Below are positions 44,353 to 53,756 of a DNA stretch of 64,000 bases, piece after piece. A program made the translations under genes and the position numbers. Numbering within the stretch: position 1 is the stretch's first letter; each line of letters begins with the position of its first letter. The notes below the pieces were generated by a model. The model was given only the letters and a program-made list of their open reading frames with translations. It was not told the DNA's origin and did not search any database. Source of the DNA: Gemmatimonadaceae bacterium (GTDB taxonomy: Bacteria > Gemmatimonadota > Gemmatimonadetes > Gemmatimonadales > Gemmatimonadaceae); the NCBI GenBank assembly GCA_024710705.1, contig JANJUF010000090.1:1-64000 (forward strand), read 5' to 3'.

Positions 44353-45643
44353 GCAGGCTCCGCATCAGACGCTCGGGCAGCTGCGCCTCGACCGCGACCA
44401 GCGAGATCACCAACCCGAGCAGCCGCACCCGCTCGACATCCTCTTCCACGAAGAGCCCGCGCTGCGCGCGATTGGTGAGATTGACCACGCCGATCAGCTG
44501 GTCGTGGTGCAGCAGCGGGAAGGAGATGAACGAGCCGCTCGTGAGGTACTCGTCCTTGAGCAACGGATGCGACGCCGCGTCGTGGACGTCTACCACGAGC
44601 AGGGGCTGGCGGGAGGCAGCCACCCGCCCGGCGATGCCCAGTCCCTCGCGGATCGTGTGCCCCAGGCGCACGTGCGGCGCCAGGCCGCGCGCCGCCGCCA
44701 GGTAGAGCGTCCCTGGTTCGGCCCCACGCAGGAAGATGGAACAGCGCAGGGCCTGCATGTCGTCGCCGAGCAAGCCGAGCAGACCGTCCACCAACGGACG
44801 CGGAGACTCGGTGGCGGCGGCCAGAGTGAGCACCTTGTCGAGCAGGTACAGCGTGCGGGTCCGCTGCCGCAGCGCCTCGGAGCGGCGGTGCAGCTCCACG
44901 TGCGCCTGCTCGAGTTGGCCGATGGACGCCATCAGTTGCTGCTCGAGCACCGTCAGCTGGCGGGCGCTCCGTCGCAGTTCCTCCGCCCGCTTGGCCTCGT
45001 CGCGTTCGCGGGCCACGCGGGCCGAGGCGCTCTCCGCCTCGAACTCACTCGTCTGCCGGGCGAGCCGCTGTTCCAACTCGGAGAGGCGCTGGACGTGCTC
45101 GTTGTGCACGCGCTGGGTCACGGCTTCCAGCGTCTTCACCGCCTCGACGCGCGACTCGTGCTCGACGAATCGCGACATCGCGAGGTCGAACAGGGCCACC
45201 ATGGGCCCCAGCCGCTCGGTCACCTTGGTGCCGAACACGCGCCGGGGCTCGATGATCGCGAGGCAGGCCACCAGTTGCCGCTCGTGCCGGATGCCACGGA
45301 GCAGGAGCGAGCCGCCCTGCTCGGGTTCCGGGACTCGCAGCAGGCGCGCGTAGGCCCGCGGTTCCTCGTCCACCTCGGCGAAGGTGCTGCCTTCCTGCAC
45401 CAGGCGGAGCACGCTCGCCGGCAGCTGTTCGATGGACGTCTCCATGGCCGTGCGCTCGATCTTGCCGTCTCGGGCGATGGCACACTCCCGCAGCATCTTG
45501 GCGCGCGGATCGACGCGCAGGAGCGCGAGCACGACCTCTCGGTCCGAGTCGGCCAGCGCTTCGGTGAGGCGGACCAGGGCGTCGTCGGCATCGGCCGCCG
45601 CCCCAAGGGCATAGGCGAGCGACGAAAGCGTGCGTGCGAGCAT
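44345..45643 (-). CDS. Double-GAF coiled-coil protein upstream of trpD
   Basis: 432 residues from the ATG at 45643 (the longer track start at 45820 would overlap truA). A first GAF-like domain covers about 5-180, a long heptad-rich coiled coil about 180-275 (HVQRLSELEQRLARQTSEFEAESA onward), and a second, clearer GAF domain about 280-430 (LYLLDKVLTLAAATESPRPLVDGLLG, LRCSIFLRG, GLGIAGRVAASRQPLLVVDV, SFISFPLLHHDQLIGVVNLTN). There is no output domain, so it could sense a ligand and act through protein contact or dimerisation. It overlaps trpD, so both share a promoter (TTGACA-17-GAACCT). Confidence 0.78.
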   Translation of the reverse strand: MLARTLSSLAYALGAAADADDALVRLTEALADSDREVVLALLRVDPRAKMLRECAIARDGKIERTAMETSIEQLPASVLRLVQEGSTFAEVDEEPRAYARLLRVPEPEQGGSLLLRGIRHERQLVACLAIIEPRRVFGTKVTERLGPMVALFDLAMSRFVEHESRVEAVKTLEAVTQRVHNEHVQRLSELEQRLARQTSEFEAESASARVARERDEAKRAEELRRSARQLTVLEQQLMASIGQLEQAHVELHRRSEALRQRTRTLYLLDKVLTLAAATESPRPLVDGLLGLLGDDMQALRCSIFLRGAEPGTLYLAAARGLAPHVRLGHTIREGLGIAGRVAASRQPLLVVDVHDAASHPLLKDEYLTSGSFISFPLLHHDQLIGVVNLTNRAQRGLFVEEDVERVRLLGLVISLVAVEAQLPERLMRSLHE

Positions 45644-45689
45644 CTGTGGGGCTGAGGGCGGACCGAGCGCCGATGCGCACGGAAGGGGA

Positions 45690-45718
45690 AGGTTCGCCAG
45701 CCGTCGGGAGCGTGTCAA
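45690..45718 (-). promoter_or_regulatory. Promoter of the GAF protein-trpD unit
   Basis: Minus strand TTGACA (45718-45713, perfect -35), 17 bp, GAACCT (45695-45690), about 46 bases before the ATG at 45643. The -10 keeps only the A2 and T6 positions. It is back to back with the truA promoter. Confidence 0.5.
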
Positions 45719-45735
45719 TCGCGCGCGTGCGTTCC

Positions 45736-45764
45736 TTGAATGCAGGTGCCGCGGCGGGTAGCTT
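45736..45764 (+). promoter_or_regulatory. Promoter of the truA-purine operon, leaderless configuration
   Basis: TTGAAT (45736-45741), 17 bp, TAGCTT (45759-45764), then seven bases and the ATG at 45772. No Shine-Dalgarno. -35, spacing and -10 nearly equal those of the mutase-subunit promoter at 17334-17362. Confidence 0.65.
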
Positions 45765-45771
45765 TCGTGTG

Positions 45772-46566
45772 ATGTCGGAGCGCACCCTCCAGCTGGTCCT
45801 GCACTACGACGGCTCGGCATTCGCCGGGTGGCAAGTGCAACCTGCCCAGCGGACGGTGCAAGGAGAGCTGGAGCGACTCCTCGGCGGGCTCTGCGCGGGG
45901 CCGGTGCGGGTCACCGGAGCGGGACGGACGGACGCGGGGGTGCATGCGCGCGGACAGGCGGCCGGGATCACGGTCCCCGCCCACTGGACGGCGGCGAAGA
46001 TGCGCCGGGTGCTGAACGAGAAGCTCCCGGGGGATCTCTGGGTGGCGGCGGCTCGCGAGATGCGGCCGACGTTCCATGCGCGGTTCAGCGCGACCGGTCG
46101 GCGGTACAGCTACACGGTGGGACTCGATGCGGGAGCCGCCTCGCCCTTTCGGCGACGCTGGGAACTCCCGTGGGATCGGGACCTCGACCGTGCGGCGCTC
46201 GACTGGTGTGCCGAACGGCTGATGGGACGACATGCGTTCTTCGGATTCGCGGTGCGCGGGACGGCACCGGCGCCCGACGATCACCTGTGCGAGGTCCGGC
46301 TGGCGCGTTGGCGCGCGGTGGAGCGCGACGACGTCCGGCAGCTCGTGTTCGACGTCGCCGCGAACCGGTTCCTGCACCACATGGTGCGGTTCCTCGTGGG
46401 GACGATGCTCGAGGTCGCGGCGGGAGCGCGCCCGCGTGAAGACTTCACCGCGCTCCTCTCCGCCACGGCGAACGACGAGGTCTCCCCGCCAGCGCCATCG
46501 GCGGGGCTCTGCCTCGAGCAGGTCGAGTACCCGCCCGAACTCTACTTGGATTCCCAGGACGCGTAG
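45772..46566 (+). CDS. truA: tRNA pseudouridine(38-40) synthase TruA
   Basis: 264 residues. N-terminal LHYDGSAFAGWQVQPAQRTVQGELE and the catalytic Asp in TGAGRTDAGVHARGQ are diagnostic; RYSYTV and ANRFLHHMVRFLVGTMLEVA complete the fold. It modifies U38-U40 in the anticodon stem. The track start at 45634 precedes the promoter; the ATG at 45772 gives the normal length. The stop is directly abutted by the next gene's ATG (TAG|ATG). Confidence 0.96.
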   Translation: MSERTLQLVLHYDGSAFAGWQVQPAQRTVQGELERLLGGLCAGPVRVTGAGRTDAGVHARGQAAGITVPAHWTAAKMRRVLNEKLPGDLWVAAAREMRPTFHARFSATGRRYSYTVGLDAGAASPFRRRWELPWDRDLDRAALDWCAERLMGRHAFFGFAVRGTAPAPDDHLCEVRLARWRAVERDDVRQLVFDVAANRFLHHMVRFLVGTMLEVAAGARPREDFTALLSATANDEVSPPAPSAGLCLEQVEYPPELYLDSQDA

Positions 46567-47232
46567 ATGCGCTTCTACCTTGCGACAGTCGCTGCCGACG
46601 AGATCACCTGGGCCGAGGAGGCCGGGTTGCTCGACGGCATCGTCGCGACACCGGCCGTCCTCGCGGCCGAACTGCCGCACGCCGACCCTCGCGAGGTGCT
46701 CGCCGAGCTCGCCGAGCGGACCCGGCTCCCCGTCTTCGCCAGCGTGGGCTCGCTCGATCCGGCGGCGATCGTCCGCGGCGGCAAGGAGCTGCGCCGCATC
46801 AACGAGCACGTCATCGTCGCCGTGCCCTTCGTCGAGGATGCGCTTCCGGCCCTGCGTCGCCTGAGCGCCGAGGGCGTGCGCTGCGCCGCCACGCTGGTGC
46901 ATTCGGTGGCGCAGGCGATCCTCGCCGCCAAGGCCGGGGCGTCCATGGTCGTGGTGCCGGTGGACGCACTCGAGTCCGTCGGCGAGCGCGCCGAACTGCC
47001 GGTGCGTGCCATGCACGACGTCTTCGCCCGCAGCGCCGTGGAGTGCGACGTGGTCGTGGCGGGTCCGCCGAACGCCGCCCGCTTCGCCGAACTCGCCCTC
47101 GCCGGCGCCGACGCCGCGGTGGTGAGCCCCGCCGCGCTCCGTTCCTTCCTCCAACATCCACTCACCGACCGCGGCATTGACCGCTTCCTCGGTGACGTCA
47201 GCCGGCGCGCCAAACCGCGCCGCGCCAAGTGA
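46567..47232 (+). CDS. Transaldolase-like protein lacking catalytic residues
   Basis: 221 residues with the length and secondary-structure pattern of the short transaldolase/fructose-6-phosphate aldolase family (YLATVAADEITWAEEAGLLDGIVATPAVLA; LSAEGVRCAATLVHSVAQAILAAKAGA). Aligned by eye to FsaA, the Asp of YLDT is Ala, the Asn of TTNP is Thr, and the Schiff-base Lys of VVKVP is Ala (VIVAVPF). The Tyr and Gln active-site positions also differ. It therefore should not be an aldolase; a binding or regulatory role, or a new reaction, is possible. It is neither truncated nor frameshifted and is coupled to truA and to htrA (GTGA). Confidence 0.7.
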   Translation: MRFYLATVAADEITWAEEAGLLDGIVATPAVLAAELPHADPREVLAELAERTRLPVFASVGSLDPAAIVRGGKELRRINEHVIVAVPFVEDALPALRRLSAEGVRCAATLVHSVAQAILAAKAGASMVVVPVDALESVGERAELPVRAMHDVFARSAVECDVVVAGPPNAARFAELALAGADAAVVSPAALRSFLQHPLTDRGIDRFLGDVSRRAKPRRAK

Positions 47233-48649
47233 TCCGCACGATGCGTCTTGCCTCCGTCGCCCTCCTGCTGGGCGCGCTCGGCGCCTGCGAGGGCGCCTCG
47301 CCCAGTACCTCCACCGCGCAGACCCCGCCGGCCGCGCAGATCCCGACGGTCGATCCCTCGCCCGCCGGCGTCGCCGCCTCGCGCCGCACCGCCATCACGG
47401 AAGCGGTCGAGCGCGTCTCGCCGGCAGTGGTCACCGTGCAGACCGAACGCGTCGAGCGCACGGCCCAGTCGCCGTTCGATGTGTTCTTCGGCACCCGCTC
47501 CGGCGCCATGGTGCGGCCCGGTGTCGGCTCCGGATTCATCGTGCGGGAGGACGGCATCGTCGTCACCAACGCACACGTCGTCGCAGGCGCCCGCAGCGTG
47601 AATGTCGCGATGCGCGATGGCACCACCTACCCCGCCACGGTCGTGGGCGAGGACGAACTCAACGACCTGGCCGTGCTCCGCATCGACGCCAAGGGGCTGC
47701 CCACCGCGCCCCTCGGCAGCTCGCGCGGCATGCTCATCGGCGAGTGGGTCGTGGCCATCGGCAATCCGTACGGATTCCTGCTTGGCAACAGCGAACCCAG
47801 CGTGACCGCCGGTGTCGTGAGCGGCGTCGGGCGTAACCTCACCGGGCGCGGCGACGGTCCCGGTGTGTACGTGGACATGATCCAGACCGACGCCTCCATC
47901 AACCCTGGCAACTCCGGCGGCCCGCTCATCAATGCCAGCGGCGAAGTAGTCGGCGTGAACTCGTCGATCTACACGCCCAGCGGCGGCTCCATCGGCCTCG
48001 GTTTCGCGATTCCCATCGATCGGGCGCGCCGCGTGGCCGAGGATCTCCTCGCCCACGGCAGCGTGCGGCGCCCCTGGATCGGCGTGAAGGTCCAACAGTC
48101 AGGCGCGTCGGCCGCCCGCGGCTCATTGAACAGCGGCGCAATCATCGAGTCAGTGGTGCCGAGCAGTCCCGCCGCCGACGCCGGCCTCCGGGCGGGTGAC
48201 GTCATCGTGCAGTCGCGGGACCGGCAGATCCGCAACCCGTACGACTGGGAGGCCGAGCTCCTGGAGCTGCGCGTGGGTGAAACGGCCGACCTGACGTTGC
48301 GGCGCGGGAGCACCGACCGCCGGGTGACCGTGCGCGTGCGCGACCTCCCCGAGGTGGGCGCCGAACGGGTGGCCGTCCTGCGCGAACTCGAGCTGATCTC
48401 CCTCACGCCGGCCATCCGCGCCGAGCGCGGACTCCGCTCCGAGCAGGGCGCCCTCGTCGCGCAGGTCACCGAGCGCGTGAGCGCCGACCTGGGCATCCGC
48501 GCCGGCGACCTCATCATCCAGGTGAATCGCACCCCGGTCACCGACGCGCAGCAGGCGGCGCGCGTGCTCGAGTACTACATCGGCCGCGGGCCGATCCGCA
48601 TGTTCTTCGAGCGCAACGGCACCGTCTACTCGACCGACTTCCGCATCCG

Positions 48650-48653
<4 letters not shown>
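47229..48653 (+). CDS. HtrA/DegP-family serine protease lipoprotein with two PDZ domains
   Basis: 474 residues from a GTG overlapping the preceding stop. Lipoprotein signal with lipobox LGALGAC, so it is membrane-attached rather than free periplasmic. The trypsin-like triad is His in VVTNAHVVAG, Asp in ELNDLAVLRID and Ser in NPGNSGGPLIN. Two PDZ domains follow: one starting about residue 275 (RPWIGVKVQQSG, AADAGLRAGDVIVQ) and a divergent second (ISLTPAIRAERGL, LGIRAGDLIIQVNRTPVTDAQ). Envelope protein quality control. It is an odd passenger upstream of purB, coupled by ATGA. Confidence 0.92.
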
Positions 48654-50079
<1,426 letters not shown>

Positions 50080-50083
<4 letters not shown>

Positions 50084-51012
50084 CGTCCCTGCTGGTGGGA
50101 CAGACCACGCTGCCGCTCCCGCTGGTGCGGCGCGGCAAGGTGCGCGACGTGTATGCGGTGGACGACCAGCACCTCCTGCTCGTGGCGAGCGACCGTGTCA
50201 GCGCCTTCGACGTGGTGATGCGCGAACTCGTGCCGTATAAGGGCGCCGTGCTCACGCAGCTGACGGCGTGGTGGCTCCGCCGCTTCGAGGGGCAGGTGGC
50301 CAACCACATGGTCTCCTGCGACGTCGAGGAGATCATCCGCCGCGTCCCGGCGCTGGTCAACCACCAGGACGAGCTCGCCGGTCGCGTCATGCTGTCGGTC
50401 CGGACCGACGTCTTCCCGGTGGAATGCGTCGTGCGCGGATACCTCGCCGGCTCGGCGTTCAAGGAGTACAAGGCCTCGGGCACGCTTGCCGGCGAACGGC
50501 TGGCCCCCGGCCTGCAGGAGAGCGCGCGTTTCGATCCGCCGGTGTTCTCGCCCGCCACCAAGGCCGAGAGCGGGCACGACGAGAACATCACCATCACGCA
50601 GATGGCGCGCGTGGTCGGGGCCGACGCCGCCGAGGAACTCGAGCGACTGGCGCGACTCGTGTACAGCCACGGCCGTGACCTCGCCGCCACTCGCGGCATC
50701 ATCATCGCCGATACCAAGTTCGAGTTCGGTCGCGCCGCCGACGGGCGCATCCTGCTGATCGATGAAGTGATGACGCCGGACAGCTCGCGCTTCTGGCCCG
50801 CCGACCAGTGGAAGCCGGGCACGGCACCGCCGAGCTTCGACAAGCAGCCGCTGCGGGACTGGCTCGATGTCGAACGCAAGGCGGGTCGGTGGAACGGCGA
50901 GGCGCCGCCGCCGACCCTTCCCGACGAGGTGGTCGCCGCCACCAGCCAACGCTACCTCGCGGCGTACGAGCGCCTCACCGGCGCCCCCCTCGACCTGACC
51001 CAGCTGCCGTGA
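50080..51012 (+). CDS. purC: SAICAR synthetase
   Basis: 310 residues, the longer PurC form. ATP/CAIR-binding segments [56 protein letters not shown] and [15 protein letters not shown] are clear. Joins aspartate to CAIR to give SAICAR, the substrate of the adjacent PurB. Coupled to purB and to psd by 4-base overlaps. Confidence 0.96.
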
Positions 51013-51659
51013 ACTTCGCCCGCGAAGGGATCCCCTTCATCCTGGCGGCGCTGGTGCTGGCGGCGGCCGGCTACACCGCCGCGCTGATGCGGCGCTCGTG
51101 GCCACTCTGGCTGCTCGCCTTCGTGCTCACCATCCTCGTGCTCTGGGTCGCGTACTTCTTCCGCGATCCGGAGCGCACCGGCCCGCGTGGCGAGCAGCTG
51201 GTCATCTCTCCGGCCGACGGCCGCGTCATCGACATCCGCGAAGTGGACGAGCCCGCCTTCCTCCAGGGACGGGCCATCCGCATCTCCGTGTTCATGAACG
51301 TCTTCAACGTCCACGTGAACCGGTATCCGGTGGCGGGGCGCGTGGCCTACGTGCACTACAATCCCGGGAAGTTCTTCAGCGCGGCGCAGGACAAGGCCTC
51401 CATGGAGAACGAGCAGATGTCGGTGGGAGTGCAGGGCGCACGACACAAGGTGCTCTTCCGTCAGATCGCCGGCCTCGTTGCGCGCCGCATCGTCACGTAC
51501 AGCCGTGTCGGCGATGACGCCGAGCAGGGCGAACGGATGGGGCTCATCCGTTTCGGTTCGCGCGTGGATGTCTTCATCCCCGTCGGGAGCACCGTGAAGG
51601 TCCAGCTCGGCGAGAAGCCCGTCGCCGGCTCAACCGTCCTCGCCGAGTTGCCACAATGA
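51009..51659 (+). CDS. psd: Phosphatidylserine decarboxylase proenzyme (short form)
   Basis: 216 residues starting at the GTG that overlaps the purC stop (GTGA); the track frame begins inside purC. Two N-terminal membrane helices ([39 protein letters not shown]) anchor it. ADGRVIDI and [15 protein letters not shown] are catalytic-face motifs, and [10 protein letters not shown] contains the Gly-Ser self-cleavage site that creates the pyruvoyl group. It makes phosphatidylethanolamine from the product of the next gene, pssA. The psd-pssA pair is inserted in a run of purine genes. Confidence 0.94.
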   Translation: MNFAREGIPFILAALVLAAAGYTAALMRRSWPLWLLAFVLTILVLWVAYFFRDPERTGPRGEQLVISPADGRVIDIREVDEPAFLQGRAIRISVFMNVFNVHVNRYPVAGRVAYVHYNPGKFFSAAQDKASMENEQMSVGVQGARHKVLFRQIAGLVARRIVTYSRVGDDAEQGERMGLIRFGSRVDVFIPVGSTVKVQLGEKPVAGSTVLAELPQ

Positions 51660-52462
51660 CAGCCCTCCGCCGCCGCTTTCCCCGCCCGTCGCTGGTGATG
51701 CTCCCCAACGGGTTCACGCTCGCCAATCTGTTCTTCGGCGTCTTCGCCATCGTCGCGGCCGCGCGCGGCGACCATGTGCAGGCCGGCTGGTACATCGTAT
51801 TCGGCGGATTCTGCGACATGCTCGACGGCCGCATCGCACGGGCCACGAACACCGGGAGCGCCTTCGGCGAGGAGCTCGATTCGCTGGTGGATGCGATCTC
51901 CTTCGGTCTCGCGCCGGCCTTGATGATGTACTTCGCCGTGCTGCGGCACGCCGGCTGGGACTGGATCCTCGTGTTCCTCTACGCCGCCTGCGCCGTCATG
52001 CGCCTGGCGCGCTTCAACGTGGAGTCGGCGGGCAAGGCCAAGGCCTACTTCAAGGGCCTGCCCACACCGGCGGCCGGCGGCACGCTCGCCACCTACTACT
52101 GGTTCAGCCAGACCCCGCTTTACAACGAGACCTTCATCGGCGGATGGCCCTGGGAAACCATCCTGCGCTTCCTGATGGCCGGCCTCGCCTTCCTGATGAT
52201 CTCCAACGTGCCCTTCCCGGGCTGGCCGAAGTTCACGTTCCGGACCGTCCACGGCACGGCCGGGATCATCGTCTTCTTTGCCAGCATCTTCGCGCTGTTC
52301 TTCCTGCCGAAGGAATTCTTCTTCCCCTTCGGCATCCTCTACGTGCTCACCGGCGTGATCCTGGCGGTCGTGCGCGGCGTGCTCGAACTCCCCTCCCCGT
52401 TCGACGATCCCGAAGAGGACGACGAGAACGGGGACTCCCGCTTCGAGGAATCCCGGTCGTGA
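51656..52462 (+). CDS. pssA: CDP-diacylglycerol-serine O-phosphatidyltransferase
   Basis: 268-residue membrane enzyme, type II (Bacillus-like) PssA. The CDP-alcohol phosphotransferase motif D-G-x2-A-R-x8-G-x3-D-x3-D is complete in CDMLDGRIARATNTGSAFGEELDSLVDA. Six to eight hydrophobic helices follow (ILVFLYAACAVMRLARF, IIVFFASIFALFFL), with a short acidic C-terminal tail. Supplies phosphatidylserine for the upstream psd. Coupled by ATGA to psd and GTGA to purS. Confidence 0.94.
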   Translation: MTALRRRFPRPSLVMLPNGFTLANLFFGVFAIVAAARGDHVQAGWYIVFGGFCDMLDGRIARATNTGSAFGEELDSLVDAISFGLAPALMMYFAVLRHAGWDWILVFLYAACAVMRLARFNVESAGKAKAYFKGLPTPAAGGTLATYYWFSQTPLYNETFIGGWPWETILRFLMAGLAFLMISNVPFPGWPKFTFRTVHGTAGIIVFFASIFALFFLPKEFFFPFGILYVLTGVILAVVRGVLELPSPFDDPEEDDENGDSRFEESRS

Positions 52463-52716
52463 CGCTGTTCCGAGTCTCCGTCCATATCGTCCCCCGCAAG
52501 GGCCTGCTCGACCCTCAGGGCAAGGCCGTCACCGACGCCCTCCACACCCTCGGCTTCTCGGCCGTCGCCGACGTCCACGTCGGGCGGCACCTGATCATCG
52601 AGACCCAAGCCACCGACGCCAAGGCCGCCGAGGCGTCCGTCAAGGAGATGTGCTCGCGCCTCCTCGCGAACCCGGTCACCGAGGACTACGAGATCGAGGC
52701 GGTGAAGCCCGTATGA
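52459..52716 (+). CDS. purS: FGAM synthase subunit PurS
   Basis: 85 residues, listed in the track only as the tail of a shadow frame. It starts at the GTG at 52459 overlapping the pssA stop. FRVSVHIVPRKGLLDPQGKAVTDALHTLGF and DVHVGRHLIIE are the PurS family core. It is the small dimeric bridge of the PurSQL complex that makes FGAM, and it is followed directly by purQ (ATGA). Confidence 0.94.
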   Translation: MTLFRVSVHIVPRKGLLDPQGKAVTDALHTLGFSAVADVHVGRHLIIETQATDAKAAEASVKEMCSRLLANPVTEDYEIEAVKPV

Positions 52717-53405
52717 AGGTCGGCGTCATCACCTTCCCCGGCTCCAACTGCGACGAGGATGCGCTCTTCGCGATCGTCGAGCAGCTGCAGGAGGATGCTG
52801 TCCTGCTCTGGCACAAGGATCACGACCTCCAGGGCGCGGATGTCATCATCCTGCCCGGCGGCTTCAGCTACGGTGACTACCTGCGCTCCGGCGCCATCGC
52901 CCGCTTCTCGCCGATCATGCAGGAGGTCGTGGCCCACGCCAAGCGCGGCGGCCCGGTGATCGGCATCTGCAACGGATTCCAGATCGCCTGCGAGGCGGGA
53001 TTGCTCCCCGGCGCCCTGCTCCGCAACAACAGCCTCCAGTTCCGCTCCATGCCGGTGACGCTGCGCGTCGAGAGCACCGACACGGTGTTCACCAACGCCG
53101 CGACGAAGGGCGCGCTGCTCACGATGCCCATCGCCCACGGCGACGGCCGCTACACGGCCGACGAGGACACGCTCGACCGTCTCGAAGCCGAAGGCCGCGT
53201 CGTGTTTCGGTATGTGGACTCCCTCGGCGAACCCACAGCCGCCGCGAATCCGAACGGCGCCATGCGCAATATCGCCGGCATCGCCAACGAATCCGGCACC
53301 GTGGTCGGCATGATGCCCCACCCCGAACGCGCACTGGAACCGCTCCTGGGCTCCACCGATGGGCTGGTGCTCTTCCAGAGTTTGCTCTCCGCCGTGCGAG
53401 CGTAG
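52713..53405 (+). CDS. purQ: FGAM synthase glutaminase subunit PurQ
   Basis: 230-residue class I glutamine amidotransferase. Nucleophile Cys in [11 protein letters not shown], oxyanion strand [18 protein letters not shown], and the His/Glu dyad in [12 protein letters not shown]. The N-terminus [16 protein letters not shown] is typical of the stand-alone PurQ. Delivers ammonia to PurL. The ATG at 52713 overlaps the purS stop. Confidence 0.96.
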   Translation: MKVGVITFPGSNCDEDALFAIVEQLQEDAVLLWHKDHDLQGADVIILPGGFSYGDYLRSGAIARFSPIMQEVVAHAKRGGPVIGICNGFQIACEAGLLPGALLRNNSLQFRSMPVTLRVESTDTVFTNAATKGALLTMPIAHGDGRYTADEDTLDRLEAEGRVVFRYVDSLGEPTAAANPNGAMRNIAGIANESGTVVGMMPHPERALEPLLGSTDGLVLFQSLLSAVRA

Positions 53406-53409
53406 TCCC

Positions 53410-53437
53410 TTCCGTCTTCCGTCTTCCGTCTCCCGTC
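53410..53437 (+). repeat. Tandem 7-mer micro-repeat between purQ and the zinc-ribbon gene
   Basis: Three copies of TTCCGTC followed by TCCCGTC fill most of the 39-bp gap, a pyrimidine-rich run that is odd in an operon of otherwise overlapping genes. Could be slippage-derived or a leader element; no promoter is visible. Confidence 0.7.
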
Positions 53438-53444
53438 CAACACC

Positions 53445-53756
53445 ATGTCCATCGAAAAGCCATCCAAGAACGAGGAGGAATACTTCCTCCTCCAAGATCA
53501 AGAGCTCCTCAAGGCCCAGCGCGCCAAGCTCGACGCCGAGCGCGCCGCCAAGGCCCGGTCCGCGCACTTCATGAAGTGCCCGAAGTGCGGCGCCGACATC
53601 GCCGAGCAGAGCATCGGCCCGGTGAAGGTGGATGTCTGCCCGGAATGCCATGGCATGTGGCTCGACGCCGGCGAGCTCGAGATGATCACGAAGGTCAAGG
53701 AAGGCGCCATTGGCGGCTTCCTGAAGGACATCCTCAAGGGACTCCGCAACACGTGA
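53445..53756 (+). CDS. zf-TFIIB-type zinc-ribbon protein
   Basis: 103 residues: a charged helical N-terminus ([31 protein letters not shown]), then a zinc ribbon with ligands CPKCG and [15 protein letters not shown], the zf-TFIIB pattern, and a short C-terminal helix ([11 protein letters not shown]). The family is of unknown function and has been speculatively tied to nucleic-acid or protein binding. Located between purQ and purL and coupled to purL (GTGA), which is unusual for the PurSQL set. Confidence 0.85.
   Translation: MSIEKPSKNEEEYFLLQDQELLKAQRAKLDAERAAKARSAHFMKCPKCGADIAEQSIGPVKVDVCPECHGMWLDAGELEMITKVKEGAIGGFLKDILKGLRNT

Noticed and set aside
45715-47157. 480-residue minus-strand frame over truA and the transaldolase-like gene
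   Set aside because: Shadow frame; would also remove the truA promoter region.
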